From contig JAAAJB010000137.1 of the NCBI GenBank assembly GCA_016098155.1, positions 25,208 through 58,867 on the forward strand: a stretch of DNA of 33,660 nt, read 5' to 3'. The position numbers and the translations under genes are program-made. Under the pieces are notes generated by a model. The model was not told the origin of the DNA, did no database searches, and saw only the letters and a program-made list of their open reading frames with translations. This document shows positions 19,534-30,993 of the stretch, piece after piece. The DNA is from Actinomortierella ambigua (taxonomy: Eukaryota > Mortierellomycota > Mortierellomycetes > Mortierellales > Mortierellaceae). Position 1 is the stretch's first letter; every line of letters starts with the position of its first letter.

Positions 19534-21072
19534 TTAGAACGAGTTCACAGGAGTCAAGGGCCTGCCCTGTGACAGAAATGAATCAATGTTCTCCATGGCG
19601 CACGTCTCCATCTTGGAAATGGTCTCAATTGTGAAAGCGCCCAGATGAGGCATCAATGACACATTCATCGATCGGAGCAAGGATGGGTGAACCAAAGGTT
19701 CGTTCTCAAAGACATCGAGGCCGGCACCGGCGAGGTGGCCAGACTCGAGAGCGTCGACCAATGCCTGTTCATCGACGATGGGTCCACGGGCCGTGTTGAG
19801 CAAGTAGGAGCCGGGTTTCATCAGGGCAAGGTCCTTGGCCGAGATCAGGTGACGGGTGGCGTCCGAGAGTGGGACATGGAGCGAAACAACATCGCTCTGC
19901 TGGAGAAGGGACTCGAGCGTTGGAGTATACGTCGCTGTCCGAATGGCCACATCATCCGAGTCTTGCACCGCGATCGGCTTGCGGTTGTAGTAGAGGATCT
20001 TCATACCCATAGCGTAGGCACGTTTGGCGAACGCCTACGATGTAAAAAAAAAAAAACACATACATATATGCACATTATTCATGAGATAAGATGACGAGTC
20101 TGGTCAAGAAAGGGACGATTATATGGTCCTTGTTCTTCATTCTCACCGAGACCTACCTTTCCAATGCCGCCCATGCCGACGATACCAAGAGTCATTCCAG
20201 TCGGATCACGGCCAATTCTGGGCTTTGCCTTGATGCCTTTTATAGTTCAACAAAGTGGAGGTGTTGTTAATGGCCTGCTTCATCTCTCAACAGCGATCAC
20301 GATATCGAATAGAACAACAATGAAAAAAACCAAACTTCGGGCACTCTCTCCAGTCTCAAGCCTACCGTTGCGCAGGTTGTGTTCGATCTCGTACTGATTG
20401 CGCAGGACACTCAGCATCAAAAGAACCGTCGCGTCAGCGGTGGCATCGTCGACAACGCCTGGAGTATTGGTGACCCACTGACTGTTCAAAGTGGCATGCT
20501 GGGTATCGACAAAGTCATAGCCGGCGCCAACACTGCCAATGATCTCGAGCTTCCTTGGGAAGTGTTCCAGCAACTCGCTGTCGACACGGCCAAGTGTCTA
20601 GAGAAAAGGTGGTGTAGTGGGAGGGAAAATTAGTAGTGAGACTATCAAAAGCAAGAGCGAGCCGCGATCTGACGTATTATATTTTACATAGTGAGAAGCA
20701 AATCCTCGGTAGAGAGCCTTGAAGATGACGCCCTCTTGCTTGGCCTTGGCGAGGTATTCGATCAGCTCTTGGCGGGTGCCCGTGGCATACTATCGTACAA
20801 GTTTTTGTATTTAATTTGAGAAGATCGCTGTTTCAGATGCCACCTCACGTCCAATTGGAAAGTGGTCTCAAGCGTACTTGTGCCCCTGCAGATCCTTTGT
20901 GAAAGTTTCGGAGGAGTAGTCCGACCTTTTTCTTCAAAGAGTAGAATGCCCATTCCGGCAATGCATCTCGGCGATGCAAACTTACATGCAGATTGTACTT
21001 TTTGGCCAGCTCAGCTTCCTTGGCCTGGCCATGGCGGACAGTACCCATGAACAAGACATTCTCTTTGGTCAT
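19534..21072 (-). CDS. D-isomer-specific 2-hydroxyacid dehydrogenase (glyoxylate/hydroxypyruvate reductase-like)
   Basis: NAD(P)H-dependent reductase of 2-oxoacids. Five exons (21072-20986, 20789-20688, 20597-20366, 20236-20157, 20034-19534) with agreeing phases give 333 residues, the usual family length. Donors are GTAAGT, GTAAAA, GTAGGC, GTAGGT; acceptors GATAG, CTCTAG, AAAAG, CGTAG. The N-terminal substrate region contains VGAGYDFVD and TPGVVDDATAD. The Rossmann motif is GMGGIG (161-166). The catalytic triad is present: Arg250 (NTARGPIVDE), Glu279 (DVFENEP) and His297 (PHLG). The exact substrate cannot be told from sequence; glyoxylate reductase is the best guess from the VDDATAD signature. 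A separate membrane or targeting segment is not evident, so a cytosolic enzyme is likely. Confidence 0.94.
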
Positions 21073-23182
21073 GGCTGATGAGAAAACGAGATGGAATGGA
21101 GGATGAGTTGGTGGAGTATGGTTTGTTGGGTGATGAAAGCTGTCTTTGCCACATCGCTATTTAGCGTAATCGATCGTATATCACTCATCTCATCGGCGAG
21201 GTTGGAGTCGGCACAACCCCTCAACGTTCACACAAAACACTCATTCTCATCTTGTATTGCTCCAAGCAACGCCTTAAGAGAAGGGCTTTCTGACGCCACC
21301 AACCTCAAAGGAACTTTCAATTGGTCAAATTCAGTGCTGACAAGCGCGTCGGAACCAACCACAGCCTATTTCGCCTGGTGGGCATTGCGACTGGGGAAAA
21401 AACAAGTCGCCTACACGCTATGCAGGACAGAACACTTGCACAAAATATAGCGCAGGTATCCCCTGCAGATCGCTGCATACCTTGTTACAAGGATAATCCC
21501 CCCCCCTCCACACGCAGAGCAAACACATGTTTGACATTGCAGAGTATACAATCTTGGAGCTCTCTATCTCTCTTCCTTTTCTCTTTTGCTCACACCCCTC
21601 TCACTCTGCATTGGGATGTATATAGTCAAGGCAACTCTCATCTACTATCAGCCCTCTGATCGGCAGAAAATATGCCTCACCTAGTTAGCCTTGCTGCAGT
21701 GGAGGCGTTTTTTCTCCATGTCTGCAAATGTCTTCCTTACCAGGAGAGGTCCTACAGCCTGCTTGTTTTGGTTACATTCCTTAGCCTTTGTGGCCACCGA
21801 AACTGTTTATCGGCATGCATACATGCAAGGTGTAAAATAATTACATGCAAGAGATACCCTGGGAACACACAGTGTGTAGATCCGGCGTTACAGACTGCTC
21901 CATTCCCGAGTCGAGCCACTTTTTTTTTTCTGAACACAGACTTTTAAGGAAGAACAATATCTCCAGGTTTTCTGCGGTTTCCCCTGTTCATATGCCGACA
22001 TGCATCCATTGTTAGGGAAGAATGCTGCTGATATCGGAGGCTCACTGCCGTTGAAGGTAGCACAATCACTCGTGTCCGCTTGAAGCTTTCTTCTTTTATT
22101 TTCTGTGTGCTATTCCCCCCCCCCTCCTCTCCCATTCCACATATGAGAGAATTTCTCCGAGGCAGACCAAGTAATCCCGAGAGAGCGGGCAAGGTACCTG
22201 AGGGAGCAACCCTAGAAGTAGTTGATCGAGATAGGACCCATGTTGTGAAAGCACATTTCTGATTGTACCCTTCAACCCTCAATTGGTAAACAATAACTGT
22301 CCGATCAACATCCACTTCAATCCTAGAGATACCAGCTAGAAAGCGCGCATTTTTATGTCTGTTGTGACCATGGAAAAGAGCTTGATACCCATTCATTTTG
22401 CTCAGGGTGCTATAGACTTTTTCTCTCTCTATCCTGTCGGTATTCTCTTTACAATGAATCTTCCGAAATGGCCAGAAATAAAAACAAATAAAAAAATGGA
22501 GTCGCGGAACGGCGAAGTACGATCGATCGAAGTCTTGGCAACAGATATTTCACCTCAAGGCGTTCATGTTGAAGGCGAGCGAAGCCTCATGACTGTGCGC
22601 AATAGGACCCTCAGTTGGATGACTATTTTACTGTGATCTCAAGTATGGCGTCCAGGGCGAATCATATTCTGTCTGATGTTCACTACGCATGGCTGTTCGT
22701 TTTTTTTTCTCCGGCATCAATTTGCCCGGAGGGTGAAGCGCAGTTAGGCTGACCGGAGTTTTACACATACTGCTGGTCAGACTATTGCATTTCTTTATAA
22801 GCCCTCTCATGCTACTTTGAGGCTTTTTTGGTTGAATATTTTTGCAAGAGTCGGTTAGTTGAAATTGATGAGAGCAAGCAACAGAGTCGGGTAGGGGGGT
22901 GGTTTTTAGGCATGCTTTGGTTACATTTTTTTAGCTCATGCAGCCGCACGAGTGTTCGATTATGGTTGCAATAGGGACCCGCACAGAAGTCATTGTAAAC
23001 TCTGTACCACATGCAGATGTTCTTTGGGAGCACCATCCAAGTGTTCTGTTTTGCTCTATGAGTCAAAATAAAATAGAGTCTCGATAGAAAGTTAACTTGG
23101 AGGGACACACTCAATAATACTCAATAGTGGAACGGGGTCTTCGTCTTTGTTTTATGTCTGCGGCATGGTACTCTTTTCACTC

Positions 23183-23206
23183 CTCTCTCTCTCTCTCTCT
23201 CTCTCG
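23183..23206. repeat. CT dinucleotide repeat
   Basis: About eleven CT units, 390 bp upstream of the Opy2-repeat gene. Confidence 0.9.
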
Positions 23207-23506
23207 TTTCCCTCTTGCTCTGTCTTACGCACGGGAGCGTAGCCGAATCTCCGCCATTCCTGTGGGTTGTTTCTTGCTACAACGGGCCTGCACACTCTTT
23301 GAGTTCCTATGGGAGGAGCAAGTAGAATTTAATGGCCGCATCCTCTTCCCTTTCTTTGAATGGCGTCCTACTATGGAATGTAGGACATAGAGTGCATGCA
23401 GAATAGAGCAGAAAATGGCCTGTTCTGCGCCAGGGATTCTCTTCCTTCTCACCCTCCTTCATCCAGCCACCATCATACGGCTACTTCTGGTTCATCGTTG
23501 ATTGTG

Positions 23507-23514
23507 TATAAAAG
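23507..23514 (+). promoter_or_regulatory. TATA box of the Opy2-repeat gene
   Basis: TATAAAAG lies about 80 bp before the start codon, with a CT/CA-rich leader in between. It is the best core promoter in the window and fits a strongly expressed gene. Confidence 0.7.
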
Positions 23515-23593
23515 GCCAGTGTCCCCGTCCTCAATCCACTATTCCTCACCATCCTACTCATCTCAATTTCCTCCTCTTCATCACAACACAACA

Positions 23594-24873
23594 ATGTTCC
23601 ACCGCAAGACTTTCATCGCTGCTGTAGCCCTTGCTATCGCCACCGTTTGCGCTGTTCAGGCCGGTATGTTATCCTTCCTAAATGTTTTCTCCTTTTCACC
23701 TCCTTTCTCCCTTCGAATGGTTTTTTACAATATCAAATCCCAATACGTCTTTCTATCTTGCCTGTCACTAAATGTCTCCCCTTCCCCACTCTTCCAGCCC
23801 CTGCTGCCCAGCCTTGTGTCAACTGCCTGACCTACCCCACCTGTGGCAACACCTGCGCCGCCGATGAGTTCTGCAAGGTCACTCGCGAGCCTTCGTGTGG
23901 AGACTGTGGTGAAGCCCAGTGTGTCAAGAAGGCGCAGAACTGCATCAACTGCCTGCTCTACCCTACCTGCGGCGACAAGTGCAATGCTAACGAGAAGTGC
24001 CTGATCCGCGAGCCGACCTGCAATGACTGTGGTGATGCAAAGTGCGTTCCCAAGGATGGTGGTGTCAGTGTCGAGTCTGCCAACGATAACAAACAGTGCA
24101 TCAAGTGCTTTGCGCCCCCGACCTGCCCTCCTTGCGCTGAGGGCTCGGAGTGCAAGATCACAGAGGAGCCATCGTGCAACTCGTGCGGCCAGGCTCAGTG
24201 CATGAAGAAGGCTCCCGAGACCACCACTTGCCGCAAGTGCTTTGCCCCTCCCACCTGCGGATCATGCGCCGCCGACGAGGAGTGCAAGGTCACCGTCGAG
24301 CCCGCCTGCGATACCTGCGGCGAAGCCAAGTGCATGAAGAAGAAGGAGAACAAGAAATGCCTCCAGTGCTTCGCTCCCCCTACCTGCGGTCAGTGTGCGT
24401 CCGATGAGGAATGCAAGGTCACCGTCGAGCCCGCCTGCGATACCTGCGGTGAGGCCAAGTGCATGAAGAAGAAGGAAAACAAGAAGTGCCTCCAGTGCTT
24501 CGCTCCTCCTACCTGTGGTGAGTGTGCGTCCGACGAGGAGTGCAAGGTCACCGTCGAGCCCTCGTGCGACACTTGCGGCGAGGCCCAGTGCACGAAGAAG
24601 TCGTCTCCTCTGACCAAGAAGGGCTGCATCAACTGCCTGGCCTACCCCACTTGCGGTGACACCTGCACCGCCGATGAGTACTGCAAGGTCACTCGCGAGC
24701 CATCGTGCAAGGACTGTGGCGAGGCCCAGTGCGTGAAGCGTCACAAGGGATGCCGCATGTGCAAGATGTACCCTACCTGCGGTAACCAGTGCCAGGCCGA
24801 CGAGGAGTGCGTTATCCGCAAGCCGTCTTGCGATGATTGTGGCGACGCAAAGTGTGTCAAGAAGTCTGCTTAA
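23594..24873 (+). CDS. Secreted protein of eight Opy2-like cysteine-rich repeats
   Basis: Exons 23594-23663 and 23798-24873 (donor GTATGT, acceptor TTCCAG, phase 1) give 381 residues. Residues 1-23 are a clear signal peptide (AAVALAIATVCAVQA). The rest is eight units of 40-52 residues starting at Cys30, 72, 124, 168, 211, 254, 300 and 342, each with eight cysteines in the pattern CxxC, PTC, C, C, C, CG(E/D/Q)AxC. The pattern resembles the Opy2 N-terminal domain, known in yeast as the outer part of a single-pass anchor for Ste50. Here no membrane segment or GPI signal follows, so the product is probably secreted or wall-bound. Lysine-rich linkers join units. Units 4-6 are nearly identical in DNA. 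Function is unknown; a disulphide-rich structural, metal-binding or effector-like role are all possible. Confidence 0.92.
24294..24600 (+). repeat. In-frame tandem duplication of a 129-bp unit
   Basis: Units 4, 5 and 6 of the cysteine-rich protein are spaced exactly 43 codons apart and differ at few positions (for example GSCAAD, GQCASD and GECASD), pointing to recent duplication. Confidence 0.8.
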
Positions 24874-26383
24874 ACAGGGACAGGCAAAAAGAATGACACT
24901 AGTACCTACGATAAATGTCTTTAGAAGCAGTAACATCATCTGACGCCATCGCATGGGAGGAGGATACCCTCCACATGTTTCCGTAATTAAAACTTTTTGC
25001 ACCCAACGTTTGTTCCCCCCTTTTTAATTTCGAGCGGCTTTGGACTTCCCTCCTCTTCCTTTTCTCTCCAGGACCATCACGACTCGGCGATAACAGTAAA
25101 GACAGTATCCATACCCTCTCCAATTCTGACATCCAAAATATCTTTGACGACTCTACACTCACACAATCGAAGCAATCGATCTCATGCTTCAAACTTACTT
25201 TCGCTCTCTAGCTAAAACTCTCTCCTACAGCCTGCGACAGCCCTCGCCGCTTGCTTGCTACTTTAAATGGGAGCATGTGTGTCTGATACTGTTCGACGAA
25301 ATCAACATCGACCAGGAAACCTCAAGGATGGCCGAAAAGAAAAAAGGGGGGTATATTGAGGAGTGCAACTATCTCAGTCCACGTCTTGAATGTCCAATTT
25401 CGGCATTTTCATTTTTCCCTCTCGCAAGCTCGTTCTCTCGGCATTTGGTTCCCGATACCTCCGATATACTATGTTACAGGGTCAGGGAAGGGAGGGGGAA
25501 GAGAGGCTACAGAGCGTATTGCTACTCAAGACGAGAGGGGAGGTAATATAGTAGTCTATATGGTACAAGGTTTCTTCTTTTTTTTTTCAAATGCGAAAGG
25601 ATACTTATCAAAAACAGCTCAATGCGTGAGAAAGTAGTTTGGGAAAGAACAATAACAAACAAATACAAGAAGATTGAAGCGCAGATCTTTTCTCCGCAGA
25701 TAGACAGAAGGTGCGCAAGCGGGACAAGGGAAAAGAAGAGAGCAAAGCAAAATGTCTAACCGTGGAACAGGGGGAAGGAAACAAACCAGAGGAATAGAAA
25801 AATCATTGGATGGAGATGTACACGTTTTGCGGGAATAAATGAAGCATCTGAAGAAAGGAAGGGAAAGAAGAAAGAAGAAAGAAATGCGACATTGATGTAC
25901 AGTTATGGGTTCTATGGTACAAGATGGAAGAAATGGAACAAGACATACGAAAAGGAAAAGAAAGAAAAGAAGGGAAAGTGCGCATAGAGTACAGTTTTTC
26001 AGAAACAACAAAATAAGGAAAATCCAGGCAAGTTTGAATACAGAGTAGGAATGCCCTGGGCCCCACTGTAACTGTTGTCTTCTTTTTTTGTTGTTTTGTT
26101 TTGTTTTTTCTTTTTTTTTGTCATCGCAGGGGGCCAAGGCTGTTGGAGAAATAAAAAGAAATGAAATCGTCACATTCCAATAAGGGGGGGGGGTTCTTCA
26201 TTCAAGAAAAATGGTTGCATCAACAGGAGCTTCGGATATGGGCGACCAGGCCTCCCAATGCCCTTTCAGGAGGAGGTCAAGACCACCGTCACCAATGATC
26301 CTTCGATGCTAGTCCTATATTGAGGAGAGAATGGTTCCCGGGCGTTAGAAAAGAAATCGAACCTTCGTATGCACCATGCATCC
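24874..26383. other. Convergent intergenic region, 1.5 kb
   Basis: It lies between the 3' ends of the Opy2-repeat gene (+) and the RRM gene (-). T/C-rich and A/G-rich stretches produce low-complexity frames (for example 25619-26173 on the minus strand, Phe/Leu-rich) that I do not accept as genes. Homopolymer T-runs lie near 25575-25586 and 26101-26120. I see no recognisable element. Confidence 0.55.
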
Positions 26384-29300
26384 TTAATCCCCGCGCACCG
26401 ATCCAATGTCCGACGTATAAAGAATCCAGAATAAACAAGAGCTAGCGGCGTCCTTGCATGTCCCAGGTCCCTCGCTCCTGTCTGCCGCTGCTCTGCTCAT
26501 CCTGTCTACCACTTTCCCTCTCATTGTCCTGTGGATTCCGCCTGTCAATGTCATTGGATGTAGACTCGCATACTTATTTATCTGTCTACGGAAGTACTTT
26601 GCTTCCTCAACTGTCCTGAATCCTAGGGTGACGGTGTTGTCGTCGCCTTTGGACACAGTCTATGTTCAAAATAGTAGTAATCAAAAGGAAGCCATACATG
26701 GCGGGATTAGCCACAGCTCTCAATGGTATGTTTCTTCAGCAGGATCTTCCTTGTGCACTAGGGAATAATTTTTTGTGTCATAATCCTGCATGCATGTCAC
26801 CCTAAAAGGGGAATCCCCTTCCCTCTCTCATCGCACTCAGCCATAAGCAGAAACACTTACGAGGACTCGAGAAACACCCTGCACGCCTGCAGCAATCTTG
26901 CGGATAGCACTGTCAGACACAGAGTCGGGCACGTTCTCCATCCGCACAAATCCATTGGGATGATTTTGGTCCGTCTTGTAGCTGCTCTCGGCGGTAATGC
27001 GGGCCGTGTCCTCCGTCGATGCCGACGCCATCGCTGGTTGGCTTGGGCGTCGATCGCCTCGCAAAAACGATACTGAGCCCCTGTCATCCTCTACGCCATC
27101 GTAGTTGTCAGAGGATCGAGACGATGCTGCTGCTGCTGCTGCTTCGGCCTTTGTCGTCTCACCCCTTGGCGTACTACTACCGCTCGATTTGGCCACCTTG
27201 TTAGGTTCGTCATCTCTATCGCTGCTGCCTGAGAGACCCAGCCGACCATCTAGCCGCCCTCCATGACTAGCTTCTGATCGATCCTCCAAGCGTGACGAAT
27301 ACATAGCTGACGACACGGTCGCGGACGTGGATGTGGATGATGGGACTCGTGTTACCTCTCGATCATAGTCGCCACCTCGCTTCGTGCCCGCTCCACGACC
27401 TTCGTCACCCCGCCGGGAGGGAGACGATGATGACTCAGGAGAAGATCCGCGCTGCTGTGCGTGCCGGCTCGGTGACACCGATCCTCCCCTCCGTCCATCA
27501 TTCCGGCTACTGCTGCCGTTATTGCTTGCGGCGGCAGTGGGAGCCGTGGTGGATGATCGATGGTACGAGTCTGGTTGAGAGGATGTACGATCACGGTCGC
27601 GCTCCCGTTCACGATCACGATTACGGTCCCTGTTACGTTCGCGGTCTCTGTCCCGATCCCGGTCGTAGTCTCGGTCTCGGTCCCGCTCTCTGTCTCGTTC
27701 GCGTTCACGATCCCGGTCTCGGTCCCTGTCTCGGTCCCGGTCTCGGTCACGATCACGATCACGATCTCTTTCGCGCTCTCGCTCTCGTTCACGATCGCGG
27801 TCATAGCTACCAGATCGGCTGTCTCTTGTGTCGCGAGCCTCCCGTCCGTAATCCCGTGATTCTCCTCCTCCTCCACCTCCTCCACTTCGAGTATCACGAC
27901 CATCACGATAATCACGCGAGTCTCGCGCCTCGCGATAGCTACCACTGTCGCCGCGTCCTGAATCACGCGAGTCCCTCGCTGACTTCGAGTCTCGGTCATC
28001 GTCCCTATTATTGCTATCCCTCGAATCCCGTATATCCCGACCGTCTCTTGCTTCGGGAGATAGGCGATCGTTACTGGAACCGCCACGCCGCCCAGTGTTG
28101 AACGAGTCTTGTTCACGGTCATCCCGACGCTATTTTACGACAAAAAAAATAGGAAAGAGGAAAGAGGAAAGAGGAAAGAGGAAAATTTTCAAAGCTCGTT
28201 AGGGCCCGAAAGAGACTTTGAGCACACTGCTCCAACAACAATAAGCACAAGAATAATAAAGAACGAGAGAGATCGAGAGGCATACTTCGCCATAATGGTC
28301 TCTGGCATAGTCCCGACGCGAATTGTCGTGGCTCGATCGAGAGTTATCCGAGGGGTAGCGATCGAAATTTGAGCTAGCCTTGTTGGATGATGAGGCCACT
28401 GGTGACGAGCCTCGATGAGGAGCAAGATGACCACCACTACCGCCAAGGCGTGGGCCCATACCACTACCACCAGTGGAGGGTTGGTGGTGTGATGAGTGCA
28501 TTTGTTGCTGCTGTAGCGGCATTTGCATCTGCTGCTGTGGATGTGGTTGGTGCTGTTGTTGCTGTACAGGATGGCCTGGAAGGCCTGGAATCATCCCGCC
28601 GTTCCTGTTCTGAAACTTGGGATTGATATGAATCGTTCGACCAGGACCCATAGGCATGGTGCCTGGTCCCCGAGGCCCTCCTGCACCTCGCCCTCCGCCG
28701 CCCATTGGGTTGGTCATCCCGGATGGGTTCATCTCCATACCCATGTTGTACATTGGGTACATCATACCACCGCGACCTTGATTCGTAAATCCACTATTTT
28801 TTCGGTGAAGACAATAAGAACGGGAAAAAAAAGAAACGATAATAGGACAACCGTTTAGTGCGTCAAGAACAATGGACTTTTTTTTCTTTTGCCACACATA
28901 CACCACGCACAGAAGATTTAAGGTTTCTTCACTTGGAACTTACCCTGGAAACTGTGGACCACCCATACCCATTGGCATGCCCATGCCCATGATACCCATA
29001 TTCATCCCGGGCATATTCATGTTCATTGCCATATTCATCCCGATACCCATCATGCTTGGGTTCATCGGCATCCCGTGCATCCCATGTGGCATGCCGGGCA
29101 TGGGCCCACCCATATGGGCCATCATCCCCGCTGCAGCTACAGCAGCTGCAGTAGGATTATTGAACCCTCCGCGACCCATCGGGTTGTTCGGCCCACCGCT
29201 GAAGCCCCCTCGGCCCATCATCATGTTGCCTCGACCACCGCCAACACCGCCCATGTTTCCACCGCCACCGCCACCGCCTCGACCTACTCCGCCGCCGCCT

Positions 29301-29935
29301 CCCATTGTCATATTGTTGGAGAATGCTGGTCGCCCGTTGCTCATGGTGCGATTTTGACCTGCAAAATTACCACCATGGCTCGGGTTGTTGCGTGGACTGA
29401 AGGGTGTGGATGTGGCGGACAATGAGGATGACGACGAGGGTGAGGTGTTGACAGTGCTGTTAGTGTTAGCAATGTTTGAAGTAGCGGTATTGCCATCCTT
29501 TGAAACCATCCTGTCTTTCCGAGAATCAGAAGAGTCCCGTGAGGGGTAGTGAGAGACAGGGGTAGTGGTGGTGAGTTTGGTAGGGGTGTGAGCATCCACG
29601 ATCGGTGATGTTGATGCCGACGCGTCCCTTTGGGCCTCTGTGGTCGTCTTTGTATCCCTTCCGCGGTGATTGCTCTCCAGTTCTCGATCGAGATCATCAT
29701 CCGCGCCTCCAAGATCAAACTCGTCATAGTCCCCGCCTCCTCCTGTTCCACCACCACCAGCACTTGCTCGTCCTCCTTCGTCGTCTAATAAATCCGAGGT
29801 GTTACTTTGGCGCTGTTGCTGACTCCGTGCTGTGGACGTTGAAGGTGGGGCTGGGTCGAGTAGAGGGTCGTCCCCGTCTAAACCCAAGTCAAACTCGGCC
29901 GATCCGTCGTCGTAGATGTTGAACTCGTCCCCCAT
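26384..29935 (-). CDS. RD/RE-rich, RGG-containing RNA-binding protein with C-terminal RRM
   Basis: Probable nuclear RNA-processing factor. Exons 29935-28944, 28793-28286, 28129-26861 and 26659-26384 agree in phase (donors GTAAGT, GTATGC, GTAAGT) and give 1014 residues. The N-terminus is acidic (MGDEFNIYDDGSAEFDL). RGG/Gly-rich segments lie at 211-258, a Met/Gly-rich stretch at 271-330 and a Gln/His-rich part near 400-450. Residues 501-690 are RD/RE/RS-type, with a nearly pure Arg-Asp/Arg-Glu tract at about 611-680. A single RRM lies at about 893-966: RNP2-like VRMENVP and RNP1-like VTLGFRTVEEAKYF, split by a 201-nt intron. Composition recalls CPSF6-type and SR-like factors, but the RRM at the far C-terminus differs from those. 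An extended 5' end (exon 30499-30172 joined to 30051) is also splice-compatible. Confidence 0.85.
28151..28185. repeat. Five tandem AGGAAAG heptamers inside an intron
   Basis: They lie in the 156-nt intron (28130-28285) between exons 2 and 3 of the RRM gene. On the transcript strand they read CTTTCCT and form a strong polypyrimidine tract close to the acceptor, so repeat number could affect splicing. Confidence 0.85.
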
Positions 29936-30993
29936 TTTGTCTTTCCTACTTTGCGGGGGGTTGGGGGTTGGCTGTGTTTGCGGACCTTGTCCTTGGAGCC
30001 TATTCTGGCGGTTCTTTGTTACTGCTGCTGCTGTTGTTGTTGCGATGTCCTCTGAACTTTTTGGCGTGTGAAAAGACAAGGGGCAAAGGAGACAACGGTA
30101 AGGTGAGTGAATGTAAAGCTCGGTGTCATCGCTTTCAATTATCAATGCTCTTTAGGCATTTTTCTCCCCACCTGAGGTGCACCAACGATGATGGCGAGGG
30201 GTAGATGTGTAACCCACAACAAGCTGATCACCAAATGCCAACAGAGATTTGGGCGAGAGGTCGACAGAAATGTACACCTCCTGGTGCAAGCGTGGCACAC
30301 TTCGTGGGTCTCGCACGCGAAGCTGAACGAAGTCGCCGAAGGCTGCCGGGCACAAGCTGATGGTGAGAGAACCAAGAGGAGAGAAATGGCTGGCAAGGGG
30401 AAGATGATCGTTACGAAAAGGAGGGGTTTTAGTTTGGGGGGAGGGGACAATGAGAATGCGAGAGAGGGGAAGGGGAATAAAGTGCATGCTCATTGCCATT
30501 GGACGTGGGGGGACCAAGACAGGTGTGGCTTAGCGATGAAGAGAATAAGAGAAAAGAGACCAAGTGTATCTGTCTGTCTATCTGTCTGTCTGTCTGTTTC
30601 CTGAGCGCGTTTGAGGAGAGGAAGAGAATGTTTTGAACGTGCGAGGAGTGCAAGTGCACGCTCCACGTGCTCGCTCCAAGTGGTTCTCATGGATCCCTGC
30701 AGCGACACCCTGGTCGATGTGTATGCATTAAATGATAACCGTTTATCTATTGAAACCGCTATCAGCGATTCTACTCGTCATCACCTTGGGGTCTACTTCA
30801 CACCCATCCCCAAGGCCCAAAGTTTAGCAATTATTGTTCGACTCGCACAGACGCAAAATAGTCTGTGGAACAATGATTCTTTCTCAATGGCCGAAAAACC
30901 ATGGAGGTCATTTAATTGCTTAGAGTATTGTTACAGGGGAAGGTGGGGCGAAGAGATTCCGCGGCGGTTGTGGATTGAATGCAAAAGTCTATA
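29936..30993. other. Upstream region of the RRM gene and 3' flank of the reductase
   Basis: On the minus strand the frame of the RRM gene stays open upstream of its first ATG to 30145, and a further open frame (30499-30152) reads sensibly near its end (FGDFVQLRVRDPRSVPRLH). This is either leader sequence or an extra coding exon. The rest is CT-rich leader plus a TCTG microsatellite; a CACGTG E-box sits at 30664-30669. Confidence 0.45.
30567..30597. repeat. TCTG tetranucleotide repeat
   Basis: About eight TCTG units with one TCTA interruption, upstream of the RRM gene. Confidence 0.9.

Larger units (their letters stand above)
21073..23593. other. 2.5-kb region without a supported gene
   Basis: This stretch separates two divergently read genes and is AT-richer than its neighbours. 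The only larger ATG frame is 21944-22396 (-, 150 codons); its first 65 residues have a plausible mix but no domain I can name, and the rest is poor. A short frame at 22499-22636 (+) is also unassigned. The last 150 nt are the promoter and leader of the Opy2-repeat gene. A CT microsatellite lies near 23183-23206. Confidence 0.45.

Noticed and set aside
22812..23114. Minus-strand 100-codon frame containing RVYNDF, reminiscent of a PX-domain motif
   Set aside because: A single short motif with no supporting fold around it; treated as chance.
24262..25002. 246-codon minus-strand frame
   Set aside because: Antisense shadow of the cysteine-rich repeats; it repeats with the same period and has no independent support.
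25619..26173. 184-codon minus-strand Phe/Leu/Ser-rich frame
   Set aside because: Low-complexity frame from A/G-rich DNA in a 3' intergenic region; no domain or splice support.
27352..28122. 256-codon frames on both strands over the RD/RE tract
   Set aside because: Alternative-frame readings of the CGNGAN-type repeat; the accepted frame is fixed by splice phases on both sides and by the RRM.
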